Source: Castor canadensis (lineage: Eukaryota > Chordata > Mammalia > Rodentia > Castoridae). Taken from it: a DNA stretch of 64,000 nucleotides. Numbering within the stretch: position 1 is the first letter of the stretch; each line of letters begins with the position of its first letter. The position numbers and the translations under genes are program-made. Location of the stretch: positions 125,200,308 to 125,264,307 of the forward strand of contig NC_133397.1 of assembly GCF_047511655.1 (NCBI RefSeq). The letters are read 5' to 3'. The notes below the pieces were generated by a model that worked only from the letters and a program-made list of their open reading frames with translations, was not told where the DNA came from and searched no databases. Shown in pieces: positions 20,970-33,249 of this stretch.

Positions 20970-22660
20970 TTTTTAAATAGTTGAAGTTTTAAATTTTGTA
21001 CTAAGAGTTTGTATGCTAAAAATTGAATATGTAACCTATTTTTATGTTAAATTAAAAAATGCAAAGTAGAGTGCATTAAGAACTATTACTAGTATTTTTT
21101 ATTCATGATAGGAAGCTGTCACAGTTATAATTATGTTAAATACATACATTTACAAAATAATTCAGACTAAACTTCAAAATTAATTTTTAGGTGCTATTTG
21201 TACCAAAGAAGTTCACAGTCCTTCCTGAATTTTGATTTATTTTTTTAATCTCCTAAAACTCTCAAATAATATTTGTTGAAAAATACTTGAAATGTTTGAC
21301 TATGCAATGAAAGGTAATTGAACAGATTCTAAGGAAATGAAAGTGAAACTGTCTTTAGTCAGGATACATATAGGTGTTAAAATTGGCATAATTAATTAGG
21401 ATTTTTTAATATAAGTTGTTCATCAAGTTAAAATAATTCTATTGTCTTTTCTTCTGTTCTTTCTCTTTGATCTACCTCAGCTTTCATGCCACAACTGACT
21501 CACTAACAAATACAAGGCAAGATCATAATTTTAGCACTTATTAAATTACATGGAAATAGAATCCAAAAATGGCTCACCGCAAAGAGCTCTTTTTTGTTGG
21601 ATCAAAATGAATTGCTGTACATTATAAATGATACCCCCTGATGTTTCTGCAGTGATTCAGGAAACTATGGGGCTGACATTTTAGTGCAAAGAACTCTGTA
21701 AAATGCTAATAAAACAGGAAAACTACCCAAAAAGCACTTCTCAATGATAAGGAAGCAAGGTATTCAAACAATTCTAACCCTTTTCTACTTCTAATGATAT
21801 TTGCAACACTTAAAAATCAGTGCAATCCAAAAGGTTTTAATAGCTAAATGAATGAGAATCAAAAGTTACAAATCAAATCTGGACAGTGACAAAAGATAAC
21901 ATAATGAACTTTTCTGTTTCTGAGAAAAACCTAACAATGTATCAATTATCCAGTCTTTATAGTGATCAGTATCTTAGCCTGGTGTAGAAACAGAGTTATC
22001 GTCTAAATCTTTTTTGTATTATATTGTTTTTCTTAAGAGGAACCTGAGATCAAATTTGGAATTCTGTCCTCATTTATATCTTTAATTCTAGCTTATCTTG
22101 ATTTCTTAATCTTTAAAATGGAAGTCTACATATCTTACAAAGATGTCGTATACTTTGGTTAAATTTATGAAGGTGCATTTAAAAATACAAAATAGCACCC
22201 TAATAGTTTTCACTTGTTAATTATATTGATTTATTTGTCAAATGAGGCACATTTTATCAAGATGCTACTATTTATTTTTAGTCAAAAGCTTGACCTACAT
22301 GATCTTAAAATGATTTTCCAAAATGATATTTGTACATGGTAAAGACTATTTTTATTGTTCTCCTTATAATTCTACATATTTTTTACCAGTAGGAAAAAAG
22401 AACACTTTTGTAAAAATCTATCATTTTCTTTATAGCAATTTGTTCTAAAATAATCAAATTTGTCTGTTTTTTACTTTCTCACATTTTTGATAGGAAGGAC
22501 TGTCCTATTAATTTTTATGTTTATTGTAATACAAAATTATCCTAATTTAAGTACTAAAGTTCATATTGAGAAAAGGTATTTTTTCTTTTGCTATCCACAG
22601 AATTTTCTTTCTGAAGCTAGACCCAAATGGCAGAGAAATTATTATTTTTTTTACAATGCA
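20970..22660. other. very AT-rich unique sequence, no gene seen
   Basis: No recognisable gene or repeat. Composition is the most AT-rich of the left half of the window. Confidence 0.4.
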
Positions 22661-22667
22661 TTAACCT

Positions 22668-22752
22668 TGGACATGGGCGTGACTCAAGTGGTAAGCACAC
22701 CTGCCCAGCAAGCATGAGACCCTCACTTCAATCCCCAGTACTCCAAGAAAAC
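22668..22752 (+). mobile_element. ID-like SINE, sense
   Basis: GGGCGTGACTCAAGTGGTAA, then CCAGCAAGCATGAGACCCT and TTCAATCCCCAGTACTCC match the ID unit with both polymerase III box regions. The tail is short and decayed. The two open frames that span it (22460-22717, 22627-22848) draw their 3' codons from it. Confidence 0.85.
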
Positions 22753-22759
22753 ATGCACC

Positions 22760-24035
22760 CATCTTTATGTCCCTTCAGTAGGATGTTTTCTCAGCCATGT
22801 ACAATTTATGGATTATTGAATGTTATTCGTACATGTCTGTGTATTTGATTTGCATTTATCTATTAGGAGCATTATGTTTGTGATCATTCTTAATTGTGAT
22901 TATTATATTTCTCCCCAGACATCTAACCTTAACCAAAGATGCAATCTGTCTATGTGAGTTTCTTGGTGGACCAAGTTGAAAATTTTATCTACAGATAGAT
23001 GGAGATGGAAATGCAGTCAGTGTTTAATACGGTCTCAATTTCTGGGAGTTTCATGCTCAGTTATCTCCTTCATTGCCTTGCAAGTGATCACTTTGTCATA
23101 CTTTTAACCACAGAAGGATGAAAAACTCTCAAAGTTCCCCCAGCAGTAGTGAAGGCATATTGTGCAGAACGAAAGTGTAATACTCACTGCAAAGCAGACT
23201 TAGAGTTCTGTTTTCCTGTCTTTTGTACTTACAGGCACTTCAGGTTCTGGAATAAGTTAAGCAAAGGACATTTGGGATGGATAGCTCTTTAAAAATTTTA
23301 CAAAATTAGAATTCTAGGTTTGAAGCCCACTGAATATCTCCAGCATGATCATATAATACATGGATGAAGGGAAAAAATCAGAAAATAAACTCTAAGTATC
23401 AAGATGAAGGTTGTTATGGGGAAAAAAAAAACACAGCTGACTTTGTGATGGTATTTCTAGCACCTCCACCACAGAAATGGGTTAGCCAACTGCAACCAAT
23501 CTCCCATTTCTACAAAATGCTGGAACTCTGGCTCTGAATTTGGGATTTACAAATGAAATCAAAACTGGGTTACTGCTGTCCTGGATATTCAGGACAAAAC
23601 AGTTTGTATTTGTTGAAGTGTCATCTCTGGGCTGTCTTCAAAACCTTCCAATATTCCTGGGCCTGGAGTTCATTTGTAATAGAAGCTTATGGGGTGGGCT
23701 CCCCCCCTGCAGCACTCATGCCTGGTGAATGCTGGACCCAGGTGTAGGATGGAGGACTGTCTTGGAATCAATGATACGATTGTTTTCAGAGTTTAGTGCT
23801 GGAAGAGACCCAAGAGGCTACTTGGTACTATCCATATTATTTTAAAGATGAGAAACTTGAGATTTTGGCATAGTACAGCTTCCACCCTTAATATGACAGT
23901 GTTTTCTCCAGCCAAAATCCTGCTGCAATGTAACTCCAAAGTCACGAATCATTTGAGCAGATGTAGTCTGACATATTGAGCATTTGTAATTGTCATCATT
24001 ATTGTTATTACAGAAATGATTATTATTGCAAATAC
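22760..24035. other. unique sequence, no gene seen
   Basis: Contains a GC-balanced stretch (23530-23760) with two overlapping short open frames and no recognisable domain. Otherwise unremarkable. Confidence 0.4.
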
Positions 24036-24040
24036 ATTTC

Positions 24041-24376
24041 CTCTCCAAAGCCAGTGGCTCACACCTGTAGTCCTAGCTACTTGGGAGGCTGTGATTGGAA
24101 GGATCACACTTCAAAGCCAGTCTAGGCAAAAAGTTTGCAAGATCCCATCTCAACCAATAGCTTGGTCACGGTGTCATACGCCTGTCATCCCAGCTATAGA
24201 ACATATTGTAAAATAGTGGATCAAGATTCAGGCAGGTCTGTACAAAAAGTGAGACACCCCCATCTCCAAAATAACCAGAGCACAAAGGACTGGAGGCGTG
24301 GCTCAAGCAAGAGATCATATGCTTAGCAAGTGTGAAGCCTAGAGTTCAAATCTCAGTATTGTCAAAAAAAATTCTT
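24041..24376 (+). mobile_element. composite B1-B1-ID (B1-dID) SINE, sense
   Basis: Two B1-like parts are joined to an ID unit. The first is GCCAGTGGCTCACACCTGTA through GATCCCATCTCA. The second is CACGGTGTCATACGCCTGTC through GAGACACCCCCATCTC. A linker AATAACCAGAGCACAAAGG leads to the ID unit (GGAGGCGTGGCTCAAGCAAG, then GTTCAAATCTCAGTATTG) and an A7 tail. The same linker occurs in the copies at 27100, 37432 and 52815, so the fusion is a family trait and not a local accident. Confidence 0.88.
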
Positions 24377-25049
24377 TCTCACATACAGCTTATCTATCCC
24401 TAACTTTGTCATTCTCTACTCAATCACATTTAGTCTTATGAGACTTACTTAATTTATAAGCTATTTTAAAGGCTTCATTTGAATTAAAATTACTGTTCAA
24501 ACATAACACAACAAACAAAAATTACTTTCTCCTTTATGAAATAGAGACTGGAAGGACAACTTTACGTCCAGTTATTAATGCTAATTTTTGTATTAACATT
24601 AAAATAACTGATTTCACATCATTTCTCAGGTCTGTTTCCTGGCATGCCCACGATGGCTGATCCCCTCCTTTTCTGTGTAAATCTGATTAAGGAGCTCTCC
24701 CACTAATATGCTGCACACAAAAGTTGCATTCCTTCTCGACAATCCCATTGACACAAGAACACTAGGGTCGAACACTGAACACGCCTAACCATTTTTGCCT
24801 GTGGAATCAGATCTTTCCAGATAAAATGGCAAAGATGGTCTAAGAGTGAATTTGTAGGTTTCATTGGCTAAGGAGGACTAATTACTTCTGAACCTGGTAC
24901 AGCCAGGTTTGCCCAAACAGTGCTGGATGCTTCCAATGTCTGGTGCACTCAGATCTCCTGGTGATTGTCTCACACTGTAGTGATTAGATTATTCATGCTT
25001 GTAGAGATGAGTAAATATAAAACAATGCTAACCACAAATATTCATACTG

Positions 25050-25205
25050 GTAATAACTACAATTTACTGAATGTCTACCGAGTGGCAGACAGTGTGTGTA
25101 GTGTCTCTTGTCTCACTTACTGTCATTTCATTTTAGTCAAAGTGATCTCATACCAGGTATTACTATTCACATTTTATAAACAAAATCCAATTGCAGGATT
25201 GCCAC
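25050..25205 (-). mobile_element. MIR SINE, antisense
   Basis: AATTTACTGAATGTCTACC, then TCATTTCATTTTAGTC, GGTATTACTATTCACATTTT follow the reverse-complement MIR order (TTTATTGAGC..., ...ATCTCATTTAATCC..., ...GTACTATTATTATCCCCATTTT). Divergence is strong, typical of MIR in rodents. Confidence 0.65.
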
Positions 25206-25334
25206 ATCAAAAATTCACACAATTAATAAATGTAAGAGCCTAAGGCTATTTATATTAAAGTCCTGCTTGCTTGTTCTCACTGCATTGCTATGTCTGTGGC
25301 TCCTAAAACAACCAGCAAAGATGATGATGGCTAA

Positions 25335-25525
25335 GGGAGCATGGGTTTGGGAATTGGCAGAGGTGGGTTCTATTCTTGTGTTAGTTTGGAAATTATCAGA
25401 CCTGGCCTCTATTCTTGCTTGTACCCATAGCTGCAATGTGACCCTCGGACTTCTCTTTGAGTATCATTTCTCTCTTCTGCAGGATTGCGTGAGAGAACTT
25501 CCTTTAACCTTCTGTAATTCGAAAC
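25335..25525 (+). mobile_element. MIR SINE, sense
   Basis: TGGGTTTGGGAATTGGCAG, then CATAGCTGCAATGTGACCCT, CTTCTCTTTGAGTATCATTT and CTCTTCTGCAGGATTG follow the MIR core 'AGCTGTGTGACCTTGGGCA ... CCTCAGTTTCCTCATCTGTA'. It accounts for the overlapping open frame 25267-25575. Confidence 0.65.
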
Positions 25526-25529
25526 AATT

Positions 25530-26650
25530 GAATAGCAGTTTATCTTTTCTCTTTTTGAGAAAGAACACATTTTAGATCATTCACAGTGACAACATCACTG
25601 AGAAAAATTTCTGTAGTATTTCTCACGTGCTTGCCCCATCTCATGACTTTGATCACAGAAAGAAAATTAAAAAATCCTTGTTGATATAAAAGGAAGGTCT
25701 ACATTCTGACTAGACAGGTGAAACACAGAGAAAGATGGAAATTCACTTTTCGGGGCTCAGACTCTTACAAAGTTTGAGTTGAGTAACATGCATTTATTAT
25801 GCTGCATATATGAAAATTAAGTAGATAATACCAGACAAGTTGGGAACACAGTACAAGCATAAAGGTTATTTACTGTCGTGTAATGAAGCACAAAACTAAC
25901 ATTACTTTTGTTCAGAAAGCAAAATATTGGATATATTCACATAAAACACCTTAAGCTATCTCAAGAATACGGCACTTAAATTCTTAAGTACATTTGCATA
26001 GCTTTCCTGTGAATGTATTGACTTAATCATAGCAGAACAGCTCTAGGAATTCAGATTAGCTTTGAAAAATTTCTAAAGGAGATAAGCGAATGACCTTTTA
26101 AACAGGATAAGAATTAATTATGAAAAGCAGCAACTTTAAGCATATGGACTTACTATTGAGGGAATCTGTGCTTTTGAAATGCTTGTGCAGTTCTTATATA
26201 GTTCTTACGGCCATGCGCCCATATTACAAATACAGTCTCCTAAACATACTGTATTTTTCTTAGAGCGTCAAACACCATGAAAGAACAAAATATGGTATAC
26301 TGAGCTGACATATTTTCCCTCATTAAAATATTCTTTTGTGTGTAAACTCCTTCCAGATTTTTCTCACCATTTTCTCTTTCTCTAAAGTTGATTAAAATGT
26401 AAAGGATGGCAGAGTGAAAAAAGATTGTCACCTCTTTCTGCAGCTATTACTCTAAGCTTTCGTTTTCCTATTGCATAAATGTTGGCATTATTGCACAATT
26501 TTTTATATCAGAAACAAAAAGAAATAATTGTTCCCACTTAAGTTGTACGTACCTAAAAGATCTGGGAATATATCATTTCTAACACACATGAAAATATGTC
26601 ATTTATGGCCATTGTGAGCCAGTAAGAATTAGAACAAAAAATGGTAGGTG
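25530..26650. other. AT-rich unique sequence, no gene seen
   Basis: No gene or clear repeat. A short minus-strand frame (26240-26431) is without known features. Confidence 0.4.
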
Positions 26651-26654
26651 GATT

Positions 26655-26785
26655 TCATTAATTTATTGACTCAACATGTGTTTATTGCATTCTACCACGT
26701 GCCAGGTGCTATCAAGACACTGGATCTCCATTACCAACACAACAACAACAGCAAATGATATTTGCAATAAGCTTACAGTGTGACA
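26655..26785 (-). mobile_element. L2-like LINE 3' end, antisense
   Basis: GACTCAACATGTGTTTATTG, then TCTACCACGTGCCAGGTGCT and TGCAATAAGCTTACAGTG follow the reverse complement of the L2 tail. A CAACAACAACAG run lies within it. Confidence 0.6.
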
Positions 26786-27099
26786 TGAAATACAAAAAGC
26801 AAGCAATTAAACCAATAACAAGCGAAAATAACCACAAGGTGTGAAAGCATTTGTGGAGGAAACTGACATCTTGAGGATGTGAAGGGAAACTGGAGGGATG
26901 CTTTGCAAGTTGGGATGGGGGTCTTTCTGAGATACTGCAAGACAGCCACGAAACTGTTGCTTGAAAGGCAACCAAGTGAAGAGACACTGGAAAATGTCAA
27001 AATATTTCAAATTACATTCTCTACTTTCCCCTTTGATTTCATTAATTAGTTTGATGCTCAGGGAAATTCCACCCCTTGGCTCAAAAATTTGCTAAAGAG

Positions 27100-27402
27100 C
27101 CAGGTGCCAGTGACTCACACCTGGGAAGCTGAGATCAAAAAGATTGTGGTTTTAGGCTAGCCTGGACAAAAAGTTCAGGAGAACCCATCTAGATGGAAAA
27201 AAACACTGGCATGGTGGTTATCCTAGTTACTGCAGGAAGCATAAACAGGAGGATTGTGATCCAAGCCAGCCTGGGGGTTAAATCAAGACCTTGTCTCAAA
27301 AATAACCAGAGCAAAAAGGGCTGGAGGTGTGGCTCATGCAGTAGAGCTCCTCCCTAGAGAGCACAAAGCCCTGAGTTCAAACCCAGTACCTCCAAAAAAA
27401 TT
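27100..27402 (+). mobile_element. composite B1-B1-ID SINE, sense
   Basis: AGCCAGGTGCCAGTGACTCA opens the first B1-like part, which is shortened at its middle. TGGCATGGTGGTTATCCTAG opens the second. The linker AATAACCAGAGCAAAAAGGG leads to the ID unit (GGAGGTGTGGCTCATGCAGT, GTTCAAACCCAGTACCTCC) and an A7 tail. Confidence 0.88.
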
Positions 27403-27959
27403 GCTGAAGAGATATAAGTCATTTTTGAAGAGTTGTAGTAATTTAGAAAGCTAAAGAAATTATGGGTGAAGTATTAAATACTTAAAATATTCTTCACTAG
27501 CTATTACTTTTCTAAGAAACTTCTCTTTCTTACGACAATGATCTCTACTTGGATTTCCTGTGTTTGTAATTGTCTATGAGGAAAATTAAGGCGTTTTAAT
27601 AGAATATAAAATCTATTCTGATAATTTTCTGTCCTCATAGTAGTAACTAACTCCCTCTTATTTCTTCTTGTCACAGTAAATGCTTTTGATTTCCAAAACT
27701 ATATACCGTATTTGGGTAAGACAAAAACATTAAGAGTAGTTTGTCAAAAACACCAAAAAATATTTCCATGTGAACTCATTATTTTAGGAAAAAATACATG
27801 GGTTAGCTGAAAGATTAATTTGCTAAAGTATCTTATCATCTCATTGTTTTATACATTTATGCTAGAGAGTACTTCATTTTATTTTTGAAATATTTACATG
27901 GCAAAATAAATTTTATAATATTTACCAAAACTATTTATACCTCTATGCTTTTGTTTGTG

Positions 27960-28105
27960 TGCTCAGTTTTTGTTGTGTTTTTGAAACAGGGTCTTGCTAG
28001 GTAGCCCAGGATGGCCTGGGATGTGCCATCCTCCTGCCTCTGGATTTTGGGTGCTGGTCATACATACATGTACCACCTGGTGTTACAGACACTAGCTGTG
28101 TCCAG
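27960..28105 (-). mobile_element. B1-like SINE, antisense
   Basis: TTTTTGAAACAGGGTCTTGC, TAGGTAGCCCAGGATGGCC and ATGTGCCATCCTCCTGCCTC are the reverse complement of a B1 monomer. The left arm has diverged. Confidence 0.8.
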
Positions 28106-28109
28106 CTAG

Positions 28110-29850
28110 CATTATTACTTAAATGAAAATGAACTTGACATAAAATTTCATGATAATCATGACATGTCTACCACAACTCCACAACAAATAAATGAAAAGG
28201 AAGCTAAAAAACTAAATTGCTTTTGTGTTCATAATATAAGGATTTGTCTCTCCTAGATGGCTATTCTGAAATTTTTTTGGTTCAAATGTTAATTTACTAA
28301 TACAAAGTGACAAGAATTCAATACAAAATTGAATTAATTTACTAATTATTAATTTAGAAAATTCATTTTTGTCAAATGATAATTCTACCATACTTTGACT
28401 TTATGAAACTTTAGCCAAGTGCTTGGAGTAGGCAACACTCAGTCTTCTGATTAATTCTGACAACTCTGGTTTTCTTTGACATAAAAGTCTAAAACACAGA
28501 TGTCTGTTACATGTCATTTTCAATCAATTTTGAAATACATTTAAAGCTTAATCAGGCATGAAAACATCTCTGCTGATACAAAAGTAGTGGAAGGGAAATC
28601 CACTTTTAAGAAGGCAAATAGTAGAGCAAGCATTTTGCTAAAGTTGTAGATATAAAGAATTTCTGAGGAAGTTCATAAAATAAGACATGCAGTAGCCTAA
28701 CTTGGAGACTAAAGCTTGAACATCAAGGTTAAATTCTAGTCACATTATTGAAGTTACAAAATAAAGCTTTACCCAAACAACAGAGAGATACCAGGTAGCA
28801 ATCATGACCTTCTTCTCCATTTATACAAAATATTAAGAAAGAGAAAATAACTAATTCAGAAATATTTTACACAAGTATGATGGTAATGATATAAATTGAA
28901 AATTTTGTGCCATTTTCAAGGATTGAGCCACCAAATAGAACTTCTGCTCATACGACAAATGATATCATTGGCGCTCTTCAGTAAATCTTAAGTGAAAGAC
29001 AAAATAAAGCAGATTTTTATGTGCAGGTAGCGATTTAGAAAACAATATGAAACTGCCATTAGTATGAAACCCAACGGTTCACATCGTTTTCCTCACTTAA
29101 AAGCCCCCTAAGTATATGTGTCTTCTCTAAATATCTATCTTCTCTTCCAAATCTCAGTATTTGTGAAGTGAAAAGATAAATTAATGAATGAGAAGGGAGA
29201 ATGGAGGAATGTTACCAATGTAAAATTAAAATCATGATACATAAAACAGGAGTTAGGTAGAGAGAAGAGAAAACAGCCATTTTTTTTTCTCATTCTATTT
29301 ACCAAAACATTGAGAAATGTAGAGTGATAAATGATAACTTAAGAAAATATAAGTTTGGGTGCTCCAGAATTCATTAAAAGGAGGGTCGTAGGCCACCATG
29401 TCTGGCATGTTTGAGGACAGCAAGCTTTACTCTCACTCCACACTTCTCTCTTCCTGATACCATTATGCTCAGATTCTGTTTTCATTAATCATTCTTCATA
29501 ACTGTGTTGGTCTGGCTCATTGTTCTGCAGAACTTTAATTCTGTGTGTTTTCTTTTTAAAATTTAACTGCCATTCTTCAAGAAACAAAGTTGGTCTGTGT
29601 GTAAGGATGCCGTTTCCGGTAAAATGTCATCTTAGTCAACAGAGAAGGGTAAAAATGGAAACAATTTTGGATAGCTAACACTTTAACGGTAGCCATCTGC
29701 TTCTTAGAGAGATATAAATGTCTTGCCTTCTTTCTTTCCTCTAACTAATCCAAAAGATTTTATTCCTAAAATCTCAGATTATGATATTTCCTCAAATAAA
29801 ATTTCTGATCATTTTATGACCAAAATAATTGACTTGCGAACACCTTGGAA
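28110..29850. other. AT-rich unique sequence, no gene seen
   Basis: No exon-like block or confident repeat. Confidence 0.4.
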
Positions 29851-29854
29851 GAAC

Positions 29855-30088
29855 TTAAAATAACCCATCAAATGTTGTTGATGGATACTCCACAAAATGC
29901 TCCAGCAGCCATCTGGACGACGGTTGGACGATGAAGCTACCATTTTCCAGACTGATAAAGCAATCAAAGTGAGGAACATGGAAGACTACCACAGCAGATG
30001 GTTTTCCAGCTGAACTCTCCATGTGCGAGTACACAGCAAATACTGGTACTTCCACCACTTGCTCAAAACCATGCAGACACAGAGACAT
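29855..30088 (-). other. unexplained 77-codon ATG-started open frame
   Basis: On the minus strand, ATG at 30086-30088 opens a frame of balanced amino-acid content (starts MSLCLHGFEQVVEVPVFA, ends YPSTTFDGLF) in sequence that is not a repeat I know. The frame continues open upstream of the ATG for a short way. It resembles no family I can name. It could be a pseudogene fragment, a domesticated transposon remnant or chance. No splice signals or polyadenylation context decide it. Confidence 0.15.
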
Positions 30089-30633
30089 GCAGACAGTTGA
30101 GGGACACCCATTTCTTCAAAGGAAATAGTGGGGGAGGGATGTTTGGGTTAGTTTCCAGCTAGAGTTACTGTGTAAATTAAAGTAAGTTGCTGGCTTATAT
30201 TATGCTAAACTCTCTATAATCTAAAATAATGTACCTTGACCTATTATAATAGGATAATGTTCTAGAACTTCAAAAGGTATTATACTTAAGACAAGAAAAT
30301 AAGGTTTAGAGACTACATTGGAATACTTATTGACTTAATTCCAATAATTTTTTTAGGTAAAAGTTAATAAAACACAAATATTCTAATTTTAGGTGTTATC
30401 TAGTATTTCTTTTTGGTATAAATCTCACAACTTTATACTATTTGTGATCATAGTTGCCTTTTAACATTTCACACAAATAAAGCAACTTGAAGCCCCCAAA
30501 AATTATTAAAGATCTAATATTTAGGATTAGTTGGATTACAGTATTAGTATACACACAATTCCTATCATTGAAGAAAATTCTAATCTACTAGAAGCCTACG
30601 GCAAGGTTTTGTGTATGTCTGTTTGCCTGTGCA

Positions 30634-30659
30634 TGTGTGTGTGTGTGTGTGTGTGTGTG
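30634..30659 (+). repeat. (TG)13 microsatellite
   Basis: Thirteen perfect units, preceded by a TGTGTATGTCTG-type degenerate stretch from about 30610. Confidence 0.95.
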
Positions 30660-30745
30660 AGTTCTGTGTAATTTAAAGCAAATTATTTGCAACTTATCAC
30701 AAAAAGTCCTAGACAGCCTCAGATAAAGATGGGGACTCTATAAAG

Positions 30746-31210
30746 GTGTATTCTTGTGTGGTTTTCACCTCTAAAATGTCAGCACCAACATCACTAATTG
30801 TGAACCCCATTCAAATCCTGGAACGCTTATCCCAAAGAGCAGAACTCGGAAATGGAAATAAATGTATGTATAAAGAGAAACTAGAGGAACATGGCTTTGA
30901 TTTCCCCTTATCTGTGCTAGTTACCTTTTCCTCTCATGAATTTCGTTATGAAGCCAATTGGAATGCTTACTACAAGTGATACACAGAGATAACTCCAGTG
31001 ATAACTGAGCCGATGCTGCTGATTGAATCCATGCTGACTTTTGCAGGATATATGAGCATGCATGCCCATCCTTATCACACTTACAATGCTGAAAAACGCA
31101 AGCTCCAGGAGACAGGAGACTTCTGCAAGTCATTTTCAGGGACAGTATCTAAGAAACGTGTAGAAGAGGTGGTTCAAATGCTATTCAGACAACCAAAGGT
31201 CCCCATTTAA
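30746..31210 (+). other. two in-line open frames, possible decayed gene fragment
   Basis: A 77-codon frame (opening with GTG; first ATG at codon 11, MSAPTSLIVNPIQILERLS) ends at TGA near 30979. A 70-codon frame, MITEPMLLIESMLTFAGYMS, follows at 30998-31210. Both are hydrophilic, soluble-looking and free of low complexity, unlike most chance frames here. No domain is recognised and no poly-A or target duplication is evident, so a processed pseudogene is only one possibility. Confidence 0.15.
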
Positions 31211-31387
31211 GTTTATAGGGAAGAAATTGGAAACTTGTTTTCCCATAAACATACTGTCATAATTTCTTGATGCCAACATCCCAATGCAATTGTAAGTAAA
31301 AATTTCAAACCTCGCAGTCTTAAAATCTGTTGGCTAGGTCTAGGCTAAGATGACCTCTATTTAAATGAACTTATTATAAGACCAAAA

Positions 31388-31562
31388 GTACAAGCAGCAT
31401 TCTCTCTGCCAGGCACAGTGCTTAGTTTAAATATATTGTTTAATACACACAACCACCTTGTGAGGTAGACATTTTTTTTTCCAATTTAATGACTAAGAAA
31501 CAGAGCCAAGAGAAAACATTAGCATTGTCAGCTCGTGGCTTTAAAAACTGCAATGTGAATGG
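31388..31562 (-). mobile_element. MIR SINE, antisense
   Basis: CTGCCAGGCACAGTGCTTAG, then TAATACACACAACCACCTTG, TGAGGTAGACATT and TAATGACTAAGAAACAGAG follow the reverse-complement MIR consensus. Its right end is broken by the SINE that follows. Confidence 0.7.
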
Positions 31563-31574
31563 CGAGACCTTTTT

Positions 31575-31908
31575 GTTTTGCTTTCAGTGGGACTGCAGTT
31601 TGAACTCAGGGCCTTGCACTTGCAAGGCAGGCACTGTACCACGTAAGTCATGGCTCCAGCCCTTTTTTGCTTTGGCTATTTGGGGGCTTAGATCTCACAT
31701 TTTTCCCAGACTGGCCTGGACCATTGCCCTACTATTTACGCTTCCTGCAGAGCTGGGATGTCAGGCAGGCACTACCATGCCCATTGTTTTATTGGTTGAG
31801 ATGGGATTTCACAAACATTTTGCCCAGCCTGGCCTCTAACTGTGATCCTCCTGATCTCTACCTCCTGAGTAGGTAGGATTACAGGCGTGAGCTACAGACC
31901 CTGGTTGA
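31575..31908 (-). mobile_element. full-length composite B1-B1-ID SINE, antisense
   Basis: The ID unit in reverse (GTTTGAACTCAGGGCCTTGC, TGGCTCCAGCCC), the linker TTTTTTGCTTTGGCTATTT, and two B1-like parts in reverse (CCCAGACTGGCCTGGACCAT; GCCCAGCCTGGCCTCTAACT, ATTACAGGCGTGAGCTAC). GAGACCTTTTTG before and GAGCCTTTTTTG after look like an imperfect target duplication. The open frames at 31489-31876 read through it and are not genes. Confidence 0.9.
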
Positions 31909-31919
31909 GCCTTTTTTGA

Positions 31920-32800
31920 ACTTTATCACCATGTTGTACTGTTTCCCTTAACATATTCTTCCTAAAACATTCCGGTAGTGATTAAATTCACAAATGAAGA
32001 GAATACATTTAAAAGAAGCCACATCTCTTTTTGGTAACTAAAATTAATATTCAGTTGCTTCTGGATGAAATTTGGTACAATAGATTCTTTTCCTTAGGGT
32101 TTGGTAAAAATTGCCATGAGGCCCTGATATATGTTAACTCAATGAAAATTAACTTTAGTGTTATTTTTGCTTGTTAGCTGATCGATACATTCCTGAGTAC
32201 TTTACCCTTCTACACAGGAAGTCTTTCTTTGAAGGAGAAATATTGATAATTCCTAGTCTGTATGAATAACTTCTAGTAAATATCGAGAAAACCTATTCAA
32301 GCATCAGGACCAGTTGAATTCCTAAAAAATCAATCAAAATACTGCAATCATGAATGCATTAAAATTAAGACTTGGTTGCTCTCAGTTTCAATGGGTAAAG
32401 TCACTTATCCAAATAGAGATTGCTGAGCCCAAGCTATGAATGAGAAAGGCAGATATGAGTCATATTTAATAAAGTTAGTATTTATGGGGTGGGGCACTAT
32501 TACATCCATGAACTGAAAGCTCAGCTTGTAAACTACAGCTGGAAAGACTGTAGGGTTTTTCTTTATGGAACTGAACTAAAAAAGAGGAAACTACTTTTGT
32601 GTAATACCATAATAGTATGCCTGGCAATGGCAGAAGTCTAGTACCTTCTAATTCTCACCTGTGTGACTATTGCTATATTGGTAGTTGTCCGTCATGAACA
32701 CAAATAGGACAGGAACGTGACACCTGATTCTTTGTCTAGTAACCTCACAGACAATCCATTGTCACCATATAAATACAATTAGAATAATGGGTGTGTTAAG
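31920..32800. other. AT-rich unique sequence, no gene seen
   Basis: No recognisable feature beyond ordinary intron-like sequence. Confidence 0.4.
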
Positions 32801-32802
32801 GA

Positions 32803-32848
32803 CTCTCTCCTTCTTTCTCTTTCTTTCTCTCTGGCTCTCTCTCCTTTT
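32803..32848 (-). repeat. polypyrimidine (CT/CTTT) tract
   Basis: Mainly C and T on the + strand with CTTTCT and CTCTCT units. It is a degenerate (CT)n/(CTTT)n microsatellite with triplex potential. Confidence 0.85.
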
Positions 32849-33168
32849 ATTTGTGGAAAGATACTCTCCAAGATCAGATGGGTAAGAAAACTCTTACATT
32901 TTCTGGGGTTTTTTGTTTGTTTTTTAACGAATAGCCCAATTTTCATAACATATGAAACCTTGACAAATTCTTGGGACAGCTTTTTTCTTCCATTCTTGTA
33001 CTGCAGTGTTTGTAAAATTAGGCTGTTGGTGATATAAGTAATACACCCAAAATTACTTTGAGCACCTATTTTCTTTAATGATTAATGTCTTTATGATGCT
33101 TGACTACTCTGCAAGGTGGTGTAGCAAGTTACCTATTTGCTACTCGCATTGCTTGTGAAGAGTCTGAA

Positions 33169-33205
33169 CACACACACACACATACATGCACACACACAGA
33201 CACAG

Positions 33206-33239
<34 letters not shown>

Positions 33240-33249
33240 ACACACACAG
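33169..33249 (+). repeat. (CA)n microsatellite, interrupted
   Basis: CA units with TACATG and several GA interruptions. The Thr/His-rich and Val/Cys-rich open frames on either strand here (33100-33388) are translations of this repeat. Confidence 0.95.

Noticed and set aside
31489-31876. 116- and 69-codon + strand frames
   Set aside because: They read through the antisense composite SINE at 31575-31908.
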